A stretch of 64,000 bases of DNA from Fibrobacter sp. UWB11 (GCF_900143015.1 NZ_FSRT01000001.1:1-64000); one strand, 5' to 3'; shown: positions 19,076 to 26,592, numbered from the stretch's first letter. The notes: generated from the sequence alone by a model not told the origin. Made by a program: numbers and translations.

Positions 19076-19174
19076 AACTCTATATTTATAATTATTTACA
19101 TGAGAAATGCATAATTTCTCAAAAAAAAATGCGAAATGCTGTTTTCGCGTTACGGTGCGAAAGGCTATTTGCTT

Positions 19175-19660
19175 TTATTCACCGGCTTTTGTGATTGGTG
19201 TTTCCGTTGTGCTCAATCTGCGGAAACTCGGAATCAAGGAGGCGAGACAGTTGGTTGCATCGTCTGTGGATGCCCAGTATTTCATGTCGTGTGGCGGGTT
19301 CAATTTATAGTTGACGAACCACTTTTTGCCTTTTTCGCAGTCGTTCAATGGAACGTTTGCTGCTGCGGTCCAGTTATGCACGGTTTGGTCTGCATCGTAT
19401 TCGAAATTCGTGGTGCTCGCCTTGCCGGTGGAGTTGCCCGCGGGGGATTTGTAACCGATGTTGAACCAGGTCCCGCCTTGAGTGCGTTCATGGATGTAGG
19501 CTTCTTGCATTTTGATGTAAGTCCCTGCGGCCACGGTGATTTCGGAGGCTTTTGATTTTGCCATAAAACCGAACAGTTTTGGAACGGCGACCGCGGCGAT
19601 GGTGCCCATGATTACGATTGTAACCATCAGTTCAATAAGGGAAAATCCTTGCTTTTTCAT
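19175..19660 (-). CDS. Type IV pilin-like protein
   Basis: A 161-residue protein. The first residues form a class III signal: MKKQG followed by FSLIELMVTIVIMGTIAAVA, with Glu at +5 of the mature protein, so a prepilin peptidase would cut after Gly5. The remainder is a short globular pilin domain with two cysteines. RBS AGGGGAG lies just upstream. It resembles the many pilin/pseudopilin genes of Fibrobacter. Function (adhesion, secretion) cannot be decided; no pilus assembly genes are adjacent. Confidence 0.85.
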   Translation of the reverse strand: MKKQGFSLIELMVTIVIMGTIAAVAVPKLFGFMAKSKASEITVAAGTYIKMQEAYIHERTQGGTWFNIGYKSPAGNSTGKASTTNFEYDADQTVHNWTAAANVPLNDCEKGKKWFVNYKLNPPHDMKYWASTDDATNCLASLIPSFRRLSTTETPITKAGE

Positions 19661-19706
19661 GGTACTCCCCTGCTAAGCATTGCCATAAAAATAAGATATT
19701 TTTTGA

Positions 19707-19743
19707 CAAAAAAATAGCACTATCTTTTTAAGATAGCGCTATT
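19707..19743 (-). terminator. Rho-independent terminator of the minus-strand tRNA unit
   Basis: On the minus strand a near-perfect 13-bp stem (ATAGCGCTATCTT paired with AGATAGTGCTAT) is followed by seven T. It stands immediately 3' of the tRNA remnant, so it is the native terminator of that tRNA gene. Confidence 0.75.
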
Positions 19744-19745
19744 AG

Positions 19746-19800
19746 TGGGGCCTCCCGGACTTGAACCGGGAACCAACGGGTTATGAGTCCGCTGCTCTGC
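19746..19800 (-). pseudogene. 5'-truncated tRNA-Met(CAU), putative integration junction
   Basis: The minus strand carries the tRNA from the end of the D arm through the anticodon loop CTCATAA, variable region, T arm (CCCGG/CCGGG around TTCAAGT) and the 3' acceptor strand AGGCCCC. A 5' acceptor strand GGGGCCT and the first half of the D arm are not found upstream; the sequence diverges beyond AGAGC. The 3' side with its terminator is intact. This is the arrangement expected where an element integrated into the tRNA and carried the missing 5' part away to its far end. Confidence 0.7.
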
Positions 19801-20000
19801 CCTGTCCCGCGTAGATACTGGGTTTTCGATTAACGTCTCACAAAAAGCTCACAATTTAAAACCCTGTTTTTGCCTTAAAAAGCCCACTTTTTGTGACCTG
19901 GTTTTGAGCTTTTTGCTCATCCCCAGACGTCAAAAATTTACAAAAAATTAACAGGTTGAACCAGGGGGTAAAGACCGTCAAAAATTTTTTTTTACGGCCA

Positions 20001-20029
20001 TTGACAAACCTAACTAAATTAGGTATATT
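20001..20029 (+). promoter_or_regulatory. Strong promoter with palindromic operator in the spacer
   Basis: TTGACA (20001-20006) and TATATT (20024-20029) are separated by exactly 17 bp. The spacer contains the palindrome CCTAACTAAATTAGG (20009-20023). A repressor bound there would block RNA polymerase. Related palindromes occur in promoter-like settings at 38.04 and 54.56 kb. Confidence 0.75.
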
Positions 20030-20134
20030 AAGTAGTGAACAAAAGAGCACTAAAACTGTTTAAAAATGACCATAATGTTGACTAGAAATTTGATGATTCC
20101 AGACGGGAAAAAACGACTTTCGATTCAATCCATC

Positions 20135-20167
20135 GAGGCTCGCCAAACGGCGAGCCTCTCTTTTTTT
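20135..20167 (+). terminator. Rho-independent terminator / attenuator upstream of the element genes
   Basis: A perfect 10-bp stem GAGGCTCGCC/GGCGAGCCTC with an AAAC loop is followed by TCTTTTTTT. It lies between the 20.0 kb promoter and the first gene, about 14 bp before that gene's ATG. Transcription from the promoter would therefore give a terminated RNA of about 130 nt unless the hairpin is bypassed. Confidence 0.75.
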
Positions 20168-20180
20168 GAGAGGTAAAACC

Positions 20181-20585
20181 ATGAGCTACGACTACCATGA
20201 AAACATCAAGGACGACTGCGTGACGGCCATCAAGGAATACCTTGGGTATCACGACGTGAAGGGAATGTCCAAGGAAACGCTGAAAGAAAAATTCCGCGAT
20301 GCGTTTTGGGTTGACGATTCTGTTACTGGCAACGCTTCGGGTTCCTATACGTTCTCCAGCTATGACGCTGAACAAAACATCGCGGGAAACTGGGACTTGC
20401 TTGGCGAGGCCATGACCGAGTTCTGCTGCGAGTGCAACGCCATCGAGAAAGGCGCTGAATGGGCGGACGTGACGATTCGCTGCTACCTGCTTGACGAGGG
20501 CATTGAAAAGGCGATGGAGGAACTGGAAGAAGAAATCGAAAAAGCGATTGAAGAAGAACCCGAAGATGAAAGCGCGGAGGCATAG
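20181..20585 (+). CDS. Small mobile-element protein (unknown function)
   Basis: A 134-residue protein with RBS GAGAGG before the ATG; an in-frame TTG five codons upstream is inside the terminator tail and was rejected. The segment DDSVTGNASGSYTF, then NWDLLGEA and DVTIRCYLL, is a pattern I associate with small accessory proteins of Firmicutes phages and conjugative elements; none has a function I can name. The last 35 residues are an acidic helix rich in Glu. First of six tightly spaced plus-strand genes. Confidence 0.6.
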   Translation: MSYDYHENIKDDCVTAIKEYLGYHDVKGMSKETLKEKFRDAFWVDDSVTGNASGSYTFSSYDAEQNIAGNWDLLGEAMTEFCCECNAIEKGAEWADVTIRCYLLDEGIEKAMEELEEEIEKAIEEEPEDESAEA

Positions 20586-20587
20586 CG

Positions 20588-20821
20588 ATGGAAAGGGCGA
20601 ATGTGAAAGAACAGCTTGAACGGATGATGAACGAGTTCAATCAGAAATCCGACGAACTTCAAAAGATGGCTGAGAAAAGCGTCAACGGAACCATGGAAAG
20701 GTACACGCTGGCGCAGGCCGACACCGCAGCTGCGAAGCTGCTCGCGCTCAAGGAAGTCGCCTTGAGGCTTGGCTTCGCTGTTGTTTACGATGCAATTCAA
20801 AACAAGTGGACTCTAACCTAA
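20588..20821 (+). CDS. Hypothetical coiled-coil small protein
   Basis: A 77-residue, helix-rich protein (VKEQLERMMNEFNQKSDEL, then AQADTAAAKLLALKEVALR) that probably forms a coiled coil. It begins two bases after the stop of the preceding gene. No family recognised. Its place in a run of short element genes suggests an early-region accessory protein. Confidence 0.5.
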   Translation: MERANVKEQLERMMNEFNQKSDELQKMAEKSVNGTMERYTLAQADTAAAKLLALKEVALRLGFAVVYDAIQNKWTLT

Positions 20822-20833
20822 AGGAAAAAAACA

Positions 20834-21211
20834 ATGAAGATAAAAGCATACCTCATCGACGTTATCAACGAGACCCATAAGGCGGTCGAAATTGAAAACA
20901 AGCTCGCGGACTATTACCGCGAATTGCAGTGTACCGTGATTGACATTCAGGAACGGAAAATCGGCAAGAAGGTCTTCGACATTATCTGCGACGATGAAGG
21001 TCTTTTCAAGGAGCCTGCGAAAATCAGTGCCATCGACAATCTCGGTTCGCCTATGTTTGTCGGCAATCTCCTGGTCGTAAAAAATAAGGACGGAGAGACT
21101 ACCACATTGAGCGACGAAGATGTATATTACGTTTCCGAACATGTGGAAAACCTTTGTACCAAGCTGTTTCCGAAAGGCTACCCGATGCTGACGCAGGTCG
21201 AATATTGCTAG
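20834..21211 (+). CDS. Hypothetical element protein
   Basis: A 125-residue protein with RBS AAAGGAAA. It contains VIDIQERKIGKKVFDIICDDEGLF and FVGNLLVVKNKDGE; length and composition resemble the small DUF3846-like accessory proteins seen in phages and conjugative elements, but I cannot confirm that family from sequence alone. Part of the compact plus-strand series. Confidence 0.5.
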   Translation: MKIKAYLIDVINETHKAVEIENKLADYYRELQCTVIDIQERKIGKKVFDIICDDEGLFKEPAKISAIDNLGSPMFVGNLLVVKNKDGETTTLSDEDVYYVSEHVENLCTKLFPKGYPMLTQVEYC

Positions 21212-21223
21212 GAGGGCTGAACA

Positions 21224-21396
21224 TGAATTTGAAAATCGGAGACAAGATTGAAATTCTCGAAATGGTAGGCGAACCCCAGTACACGGGAAAGGTCGGAGTC
21301 GTTGATTTTATTGACGACGCTGGTCAAGTGCATGGAAGCTGGGGAGGCTTGGCCGTCCAACCTGAACGCGACAAAGTTCGGCTGCTGGAGGGGTGA
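21224..21396 (+). CDS. DUF4314-like small protein
   Basis: A 56-residue protein starting with MNLKIGDKIEILEMVGEP, preceded by a near-ideal RBS (GGAGGG), which decides this start over an upstream out-of-context methionine. The core GKVGVVDFIDDAGQVHGSWG resembles DUF4314, a short SH3-like domain found in phage and integrative-element early regions. Function unknown. It ends six bases after the in-frame GTG that precedes the next gene's ATG, so the two genes are tightly packed. Confidence 0.6.
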
Positions 21397-21398
21397 CG

Positions 21399-21809
21399 AT
21401 GGCGGAAGGACAGCTGGATTTCTTTTCCATCCTGGATTCCGCAAGCGAAGCGAACAACGCAAGGCCATGGTGTAAATCATGGCTTTGCGCCCGTAAGAAC
21501 GATTGCGGAGTCTATGTGGAGAATGTGCAGACATTCAGGCAGGGAGAGGGCTACAGGCGCTATGTGGAGCTGAAATGCGCCCTCGACTATCCGAAAGTCT
21601 ATTACGCTTGCAGCATCCAGGACAGAATTTCCGGGCGCGGCTCGCCGCTAGATGCCGATGGAGATTACTGCTTCGACGTGTTCGACGGAATCGCGGACGT
21701 GGAGAAGAAGGTACGCGGCTATCTGACGCGCTGTGCGTCGGGCTACGAGGTGAACCGTTCCTGGATAGATGGCGTGGTGAACATGCTCAAGAACAGCTTG
21801 CAGCAATAG
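21399..21809 (+). CDS. Hypothetical cysteine-rich element protein
   Basis: A 136-residue protein. GGAGGGG precedes the ATG. Five cysteines lie in the N-terminal half (PWCKSWLCARKNDCG, LKCALDY, YACSIQ), possibly a metal site, followed by an acidic middle and a helical tail. No family recognised. Same compact series as its neighbours. Confidence 0.5.
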   Translation: MAEGQLDFFSILDSASEANNARPWCKSWLCARKNDCGVYVENVQTFRQGEGYRRYVELKCALDYPKVYYACSIQDRISGRGSPLDADGDYCFDVFDGIADVEKKVRGYLTRCASGYEVNRSWIDGVVNMLKNSLQQ

Positions 21810-21840
21810 TGCAAAAGCTATTTTTAAAGCGAGGCAAACA

Positions 21841-22122
21841 ATGAATTACAGAACTCTGTGCAGCTTTTACAAGGGCGAGAAGGAATGTCCCTTTGAAGCT
21901 GGGAATGGAAACGCTGGGAAATTTTGGATGGCGGAACGGTTCGTCTGTGAGGAATACGCGCAGACCGTCGAGAAGCAGGTCAAGACGGATTTCTTCCGCA
22001 TGGTTGCAGCCTACATTTCCAAATGGGCGCCCTACGATTATCCCGACCTGATACGCGACTACCTGTCGAAGTCCGATGCCGATGAAAAAATCAAGGCTCA
22101 AGTGAAAGCGATGTATCTCTAG
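21841..22122 (+). CDS. Hypothetical element protein
   Basis: A 93-residue protein with RBS AGCGAGG. The first third carries two cysteines (TLCSFYKGEKECPFE), the rest is helical and charged. No family recognised. It is the last gene of the plus-strand series; a GC-rich hairpin follows. Confidence 0.5.
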   Translation: MNYRTLCSFYKGEKECPFEAGNGNAGKFWMAERFVCEEYAQTVEKQVKTDFFRMVAAYISKWAPYDYPDLIRDYLSKSDADEKIKAQVKAMYL

Positions 22123-22126
22123 TCTT

Positions 22127-22161
22127 AGGCGGCAGTAGGAGCCGCCTTCGGTCTCTTTTTT
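22127..22161 (+). terminator. Probable terminator of the small-gene series
   Basis: AGGCGGC (22127-22133) pairs with GCCGCCT (22141-22147); a T6 tract follows nine bases later. The gap between stem and T-run makes this weaker than the other terminators in the region. Confidence 0.5.
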
Positions 22162-22217
22162 GCACAAAATATGATTTGTTCACTTGAAAAAATCCGATTT
22201 TTACTATCTTTGCGCTC

Positions 22218-22528
22218 GGAGCCTTAGCTCAATCGGTTAGAGCGTCGGACTCATAAAAATTGTGGCACCAGCTTGAAAGAGTTGGATGCGAATGGGAAGA
22301 AATCGGTGAAACCTAACCAGCGGCAACGCTGCACGGCAACGCCGAGCCGAGCCAGGGGTACACTCCTGGAAGGTGTAGAGACTAGCGGAGCAGTAGAGCC
22401 TGCTTAATGACCGCACAAGCCTCCCACGTCTAAACCCGCAAGGGCATGGCGAAGACATAGTCCACGGAGGTGCGAAAGCATCACAAACGTAAACCCGTTG
22501 GTTCCCGGTTCAAGTCCGGGAGGCTCCA
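22218..22528 (+). tRNA. tRNA(CAU), split by a group I intron in the anticodon loop
   Basis: The 5' exon has acceptor strand GGAGCCT, a D arm (GCTC/GAGC) and ends with anticodon CAT at 22252-22254. The 3' exon supplies variable region, T arm (CCCGG-TTCAAGT-CCGGG) and acceptor strand AGGCTCC plus discriminator A; CCA is not encoded. The 3' part is identical over about 33 nt to the truncated host tRNA at 19.75 kb. CAU can mean Met or lysidine-modified Ile; similarity to the Met remnant favours Met. The anticodon stem has mismatches at its ends in both copies. Confidence 0.8.
22255..22489 (+). ncRNA. Group IC3 self-splicing intron, Azoarcus tRNA-Ile type
   Basis: About 235 nt between the anticodon CAT and the 3' exon, without an ORF. 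Conserved core blocks are present in order: GGTGAAACCTAA, GGCAACGCCGAGCC, GGTGTAGAGACTAGC (R/P7), AAGACATAGTCC (S/P7) and a GTGCGAAAGCATCACAAACG end close to the Azoarcus intron end. GTG at 22262-22264 can act as guide sequence for the exon end CAT, giving the U-G pair at the 5' splice site. The last G at 22489 is the best omega-G; the mature loop would then differ by two bases from the uninterrupted copy, so the 3' boundary could be 22491. Confidence 0.85.
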
Positions 22529-22532
22529 CGAA

Positions 22533-22566
22533 AGAGGATGAGTTGGAAAACTCACCCTCTTTTTGT
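22533..22566 (+). terminator. Rho-independent terminator after the split tRNA
   Basis: AGAGGATGAG pairs with CTCACCCTCT (one A/C bulge) around TTGGAAAA, followed by TTTTTG. It begins five bases after the tRNA. Confidence 0.75.
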
Positions 22567-22578
22567 TTATCTTTAGGG

Positions 22579-22628
22579 TTGACCGAATCGGTTATTGGTG
22601 TTATATTATAAATAACCGATTCGGTTAT
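22579..22628 (+). promoter_or_regulatory. Promoter with two TetR operators
   Basis: TTGACC (22579-22584) and TATATT (22602-22607) are 17 bp apart. A palindrome ATAACCGATTCGGTTAT lies just after the -10 box (22612-22628), and a second near-copy (GACCGAATCGGTTAT, 22581-22595) covers the -35 box. This is the classical layout of an autoregulated TetR-family operon. Confidence 0.75.
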
Positions 22629-22651
22629 TTCGTTGAAAGGCAGGGATCAAA

Positions 22652-23269
22652 GTGGAAAAATTTTTGGCGCTGACGGAAGAAAAGAAAATGACGATCCTGA
22701 ACGCAGCACTTCAGTGCTTCGGAAAATTTGGTTATGAAAAAGCATCCGTCAATGATATTGCAGTGGCTGCTCATATCTCCAAGGCATCCATGTTTCAGTA
22801 TTTCGGAAGCAAAAAACAGCTCTATATTTATCTGCTGGAATACTGTAAAAAGGTCATTGAAGAAATATTTGAAAAAGCACATCTGGATTCCAAAACGGAT
22901 TTGTTCGACAGGATCCTGGCATCCAGCCGCATGGAAATGGAGAGCTTCCAAAATCAGCCCTTCACCCTGCAGTTTATTACCAGCGTCTGGGAAGAAACTT
23001 CTCCCGAAGTAGCCGATGCGCTGGTGATTCTGACAGAGGAAGCCTGCAGCTTCAGAAACGATATGGTTCTTCGGGAGGAGGACGCTTTGAAATTCAAAAA
23101 CCCGGAGGATGCCCGGCCGGTATTTCAGATGCTGCTTCTGATGGGCGAGGGATATGCGGCCCGGTACCGTGGGGCAAATGCTTTTGACTTTGAGACCGTC
23201 ATGGATGATTTTGAGAAGAACATCGCAATTCTGCGGAAAAATTTTTATAAGGAGGAGTATCTGAAATGA
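22652..23269 (+). CDS. TetR-family transcriptional regulator
   Basis: A 205-residue protein with GTG start. The N-terminal TetR helix-turn-helix is clear (ILNAALQCFGKFGYEKASV, DIAVAAHISKASMFQYFGS); the C-terminal ligand domain is family-variable. It follows a palindromic operator pair and overlaps the ABC ATPase gene by four bases, so it most likely represses its own operon until an inducer (perhaps a peptide or drug exported by the transporter) binds. Base usage and phrase level look like Lachnospiraceae-type Firmicutes rather than Fibrobacter. Confidence 0.85.
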   Translation: MEKFLALTEEKKMTILNAALQCFGKFGYEKASVNDIAVAAHISKASMFQYFGSKKQLYIYLLEYCKKVIEEIFEKAHLDSKTDLFDRILASSRMEMESFQNQPFTLQFITSVWEETSPEVADALVILTEEACSFRNDMVLREEDALKFKNPEDARPVFQMLLLMGEGYAARYRGANAFDFETVMDDFEKNIAILRKNFYKEEYLK

Positions 23270-24153
23270 GCGAGCCAATCATTGTTTTGGAAAAGCTGAC
23301 CAAGCACTATGGGAAACATCGGGGAATTGACGGACTTAGCTTCTCTGTTGACCAGGGCGAGTTTTTCGGCTTCATTGGCCCAAACGGTGCGGGAAAATCC
23401 ACCACCATCCGCACCCTGATGGGCCTGATCCATCCCAGCGGCGGCAGCGCATCTATTTTCGGCCTGGACTGCCAGACCAAGGCCAGTGTCATTGCCAGAG
23501 ATGTGGGCTATCTTCCCAGCGAAAACAGCTATTATGAAAACATGAAGGTGCGGGAACTGCTGCAATACAGCGCAGACCTGTACGGCATGAATTGCGAAAC
23601 GAAAATGTATGAGCTCTCCGAGCGCCTCAATCTGGATCTGACCCGGAAAATCGCAGACCTGTCTCTGGGCAACAAGAAGAAGGTGGGGATCGTGTCTGCC
23701 GTCATGACCTCGCCCAAGCTGCTGATCATGGACGAACCCACCAGCGGCTTAGACCCGTTGATCCAGCAGGCTTTCTACGATATTCTGAAGGAGGAGAACA
23801 GCCGGGGAACCACCATTTTCTTCTCCTCCCATGTCCTCAGTGAGGTGCAGAAGCTGTGTGACCGGGTGGCGATCTTAAAAGAGGGCAAGCTCGTGGGCAT
23901 TCAGTCCATCCGAGAGCTGCGGGAAAGCGGCTATAAAAAGGTCAGCCTTACCGCTGAAACGGCCATCCCCCGTGAGTTCTGGGGCCTGCCCGGCATTGCC
24001 AACTACACCGAGAGTCCTGACAAGACCTCTGTTTCCTTTGTGTATAACGGCAATATCACGGCGATCATTGACAAGCTTCACCTGCTGCATTTGGACGATG
24101 TGCTTTTGGAAGAACCCTCTTTGGAGGAGATCTTCCTGCACTACTATGCGTAA
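23266..24153 (+). CDS. ABC transporter ATP-binding protein
   Basis: A 295-residue ATPase of the ABC-2/BcrA type: Walker A GPNGAGKST (residues 38-46), signature SLGNKKKVG, Walker B LLIMDEPTSGLD, switch His in SSHVLSE, then a C-terminal extension of about 80 residues common in this group. With the two following permeases it forms an exporter, typical substrates being peptide antibiotics or small drugs. Coupled to tetR by an ATGA overlap. Confidence 0.88.
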   Translation: MSEPIIVLEKLTKHYGKHRGIDGLSFSVDQGEFFGFIGPNGAGKSTTIRTLMGLIHPSGGSASIFGLDCQTKASVIARDVGYLPSENSYYENMKVRELLQYSADLYGMNCETKMYELSERLNLDLTRKIADLSLGNKKKVGIVSAVMTSPKLLIMDEPTSGLDPLIQQAFYDILKEENSRGTTIFFSSHVLSEVQKLCDRVAILKEGKLVGIQSIRELRESGYKKVSLTAETAIPREFWGLPGIANYTESPDKTSVSFVYNGNITAIIDKLHLLHLDDVLLEEPSLEEIFLHYYA

Positions 24154-24166
24154 GGAGGTGTCAGGC

Positions 24167-24961
24167 ATGGTCATTTTGAAATATGAACTGAGAAGGCATC
24201 GAACCTATATCCTGGGCTGGGCCATCGCCTTGGCTGCGTGCATCTTTTTCATGACACCGACTTATTACAGCTTTCTGGATGCGGCCTCCGTGGAACTCTT
24301 TGAAACCATGGGCACCACGGACTTTTACAGGAGCGTCGGCGTATCGATGGAATACCTGACCTCTCCGCTGGGTATTTACGGGTTCCTGACCAGCTTTTTC
24401 ATGATTGCCTCCGGCGTTTTCGGGATGCACTTCGGCATTTCCATTCACACCAGAGAATGTACGGAAGGAACCTCGGAATACCTGTTTACAAAGCCCTTTC
24501 CCCGGAAAGCAATTTATTGGGCAAAGGCATGGACGGTGTTTGTCGGCGTGGCGATCGTGGGTGCGGCGTATCTGCTGGCTTCCCTTTTCGCCATGGCAAC
24601 ATTCCGTTCCGGAACTCCTTGGGGAGAGTTTTTCCTGATTGCCCTGTCCCTGACCCTTGTGACGCTGTTCTTCGCTGCAATGGGGCTGATGGTGGGAGTT
24701 TTGTTTTCCCGCAACCGCAGTCCGCTGCTGACTGCCGGTTTGGTTGTGTTCGTTGAGTATTGCATTACCAGCTTCTCCAACATCGTCAGTAACCGGGCTA
24801 TCAGTTTTCTGTCTCCCTACTCGTTCTTCGGAGCCGCCGAGATCTCCAAAGCCGGCTTCTATGACCTCCGGTATCTTGGGTGGTGCGTGCTGCTGTTTGC
24901 CTTGTTTTTGGTGCTTTCTTACGGTGTCTTTCTGAAAAAAGACATTCAGTTCCGCAGCTAA
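24167..24961 (+). CDS. ABC-2 type permease
   Basis: A 264-residue membrane protein with six hydrophobic segments. The start is the ATG encoding MVILKYELRRH, seven bases after a GGAGGTG ribosome-binding site; longer reading into the ATPase gene was rejected. The segment ECTEGTSEYLFTKPFPRK is characteristic of ABC-2 permeases of the bacitracin/peptide exporter kind and recurs in the next gene (SEYLFTKPVKRK), so the two are paralogous half-transporters. Confidence 0.82.
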   Translation: MVILKYELRRHRTYILGWAIALAACIFFMTPTYYSFLDAASVELFETMGTTDFYRSVGVSMEYLTSPLGIYGFLTSFFMIASGVFGMHFGISIHTRECTEGTSEYLFTKPFPRKAIYWAKAWTVFVGVAIVGAAYLLASLFAMATFRSGTPWGEFFLIALSLTLVTLFFAAMGLMVGVLFSRNRSPLLTAGLVVFVEYCITSFSNIVSNRAISFLSPYSFFGAAEISKAGFYDLRYLGWCVLLFALFLVLSYGVFLKKDIQFRS

Positions 24962-24973
24962 GGAGGTGTGAAC

Positions 24974-25759
24974 ATGAAAACATTGATTAAAAATGAATTC
25001 CGCCAAACCAGAAGACTTTTGCTGATCTGGCTGGGAATCATGCTGCTTCTGTGCGGTTTCTGCTATTTTGAGCTTCTGTCCCTACGGGACAGTCTGGATG
25101 AAATGGCAGCGATGGTCAGCCAATTTCCGAGACTGATCATGATCATGTTCGGAGTCAAAGGCGACTTGACGACATCCACCGGCTGGTATGTGTGCATCTA
25201 TTTCTGGGAGGGACTGCTGGCGTTTCCTTATGCCATGTCTTTGGGACTGTCCTGTGTGGCAAGGGAAAAGAAATTCGGAACATCGGAATACCTGTTCACA
25301 AAGCCTGTGAAGCGGAAAACCATTGTTCTGGCGAAGGTGATCGTTTCGGCAGTGAACCTGCTGGTGTTCGCCCTGTTCAGCGGCGTGTGTAATTATTTCA
25401 CGATCGTTCTTCCTTTGGGCGGTCTGGATCAGCCGGGAGCGGTGCTTTCCACAACGATGGGAATGTTCTTTACCCAGACTCTCTTTTTTGCCCTGGGTCT
25501 GCTGTTTTCCAGTGTGCTTCGATCCTATAAGGCTGCGGTGCGGACAGGAACAATTTCCATGCTGGCTGCCTATGGGTTGGCCTTTACTGCCGAGTACACA
25601 GGAAATCATTTCCTGGACTACCTGACCCCATTGCGTTATTTTGATGTGTACGAGGTAGCACTGCACGGTTTCCACCTTCCCTATCTCGTCTTAACGATCG
25701 TTGTGGCAGGTATTTGTGTCGCAGCTGCCCTGGATCAGTGGAAACGGCGGGAATTGTGA
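24974..25759 (+). CDS. ABC-2 type permease
   Basis: A 261-residue membrane protein with about six helices, RBS AGGAGG, start MKTLIKNEFRQTRR. It shares the cytoplasmic-loop motif SEYLFTKPVKRK with the preceding permease and completes a TetR-ATPase-permease-permease cassette. No resistance or immunity gene next to it identifies the substrate. Confidence 0.82.
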   Translation: MKTLIKNEFRQTRRLLLIWLGIMLLLCGFCYFELLSLRDSLDEMAAMVSQFPRLIMIMFGVKGDLTTSTGWYVCIYFWEGLLAFPYAMSLGLSCVAREKKFGTSEYLFTKPVKRKTIVLAKVIVSAVNLLVFALFSGVCNYFTIVLPLGGLDQPGAVLSTTMGMFFTQTLFFALGLLFSSVLRSYKAAVRTGTISMLAAYGLAFTAEYTGNHFLDYLTPLRYFDVYEVALHGFHLPYLVLTIVVAGICVAAALDQWKRREL

Positions 25760-25817
25760 TGTTACATGAATCGTGTATCTTGAAAACAGCAGCTAACGAT
25801 ATATGGAGGAAATATTT

Positions 25818-26180
25818 ATGTTACGGCCAAAAGAAATAGTATGTAAATGGGTAGATGCCTTTAACAACCATGATGTAGAGGCAATTATGAGCTTGTACCA
25901 TGATAACGCAACCAATCATCAGGTGACCAATGATCCCGTGATTGGGATAGATGCAATCCGTGAAATGTTTACAGCAGAATTTGCCACTGCCGATATGACT
26001 GCCATTGTAGAGAATATCTTTGAAGATGGACAGTGGGCGATTTTAGAATGGAAGGACCCTCTGGGACTGCGGGGATGCGGCTTCTTCCATGTTGTGAATG
26101 GTAAAATTCTGTTTCAGAGAGGATATTGGGATAAGCTGTCTTTTCTGAAGCAGCATAATTTGCCTATTGAATCGTTGTGA
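25818..26180 (+). CDS. SnoaL/NTF2-like protein
   Basis: A 120-residue protein with a cone-shaped NTF2-fold pattern: KWVDAFNNHDVEAIMSLYHD, then NDPVIGIDAIREMF, and a C-terminal WDKLSFLKQH. SnoaL-like proteins bind small hydrophobic ligands or act as small enzymes. The ATG five codons inside the frame was chosen because the first ATG lies within the RBS (GGAGGA). It lies 58 bp behind the transporter and shares its Firmicutes-like base usage, so it probably came with it. Confidence 0.75.
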   Translation: MLRPKEIVCKWVDAFNNHDVEAIMSLYHDNATNHQVTNDPVIGIDAIREMFTAEFATADMTAIVENIFEDGQWAILEWKDPLGLRGCGFFHVVNGKILFQRGYWDKLSFLKQHNLPIESL

Positions 26181-26219
26181 AAAGGTGAACAGAGCACGAA
26201 GTTGAAGGAAGGGCGAAAA

Positions 26220-26378
26220 TGGAGCGAGGAAGAATTATTGTAATTACAGGCCCTCCGGGAACTGGAAAATCGACAGTATGGATGCCATGGAAGGAATATT
26301 CTTCTTCGTCGATGCGGGCGGCTTCCTGAAGCCAAACATACAGGTCGTTGCTCTCTGGGTTACAAGGAAGCTCTGAAC
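26220..26378 (+). pseudogene. Remnant of a P-loop NTPase
   Basis: The frame opens with GRIIVITGPPGTGKSTV, a Walker A motif in a kinase/AAA-like setting, and stops after 36 residues. A different frame then continues MDAMEGIFFFVDAGGFL to a stop at 26378. The two pieces look like the head of an ATPase gene joined to unrelated sequence. An RBS (GAAGGG) still precedes the ATG. Confidence 0.45.
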
Positions 26379-26550
26379 CACGCCTCTGACGATACAATGC
26401 GTACAAGAGAAAAGAGGGAAAGACCGCTGACAGCATTAAAAAAGATGCAATTTTTTCACAGCATACTTTCCGAACCATGTGTGGTGTATGGCACCGCATT
26501 TCTCAGCAACACAATATACCAAGTTCGAGGCGGAGAGTCTATTGAAATAA

Positions 26551-26592
26551 AAAAATCCGAGGAAGAGAATATCTCTCTGCCTCGGATTTTTC
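26551..26592. terminator. Strong bidirectional terminator
   Basis: AAAAATCCGAGG (26551-26562) pairs perfectly with CCTCGGATTTTT (26580-26591), with further pairing of AGAGA and TCTCT in the loop. A- and T-tracts on both sides allow function in either direction. Confidence 0.75.

Noticed and set aside
19100-19130. Hairpin GAGAAAT/ATTTCTC with an A-tract as a terminator
   Set aside because: The A-run would lie 3' on the plus strand and the T-run 5' on the minus strand; neither direction gives a stem followed by T.
19746-22528. The two tRNA copies as a pair of attachment sites flanking a 2.7-kb element
   Set aside because: They are in inverted orientation. Integration would leave direct repeats, so the partner of the 19.75 kb junction must be a minus-strand copy elsewhere, probably beyond the window.
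24161-25006. Long minus-strand frames across the TetR/ABC cassette
   Set aside because: The plus strand carries clear, overlapping transporter genes with ribosome-binding sites; the antisense frames have shadow-type composition rich in Gln, Arg and His.
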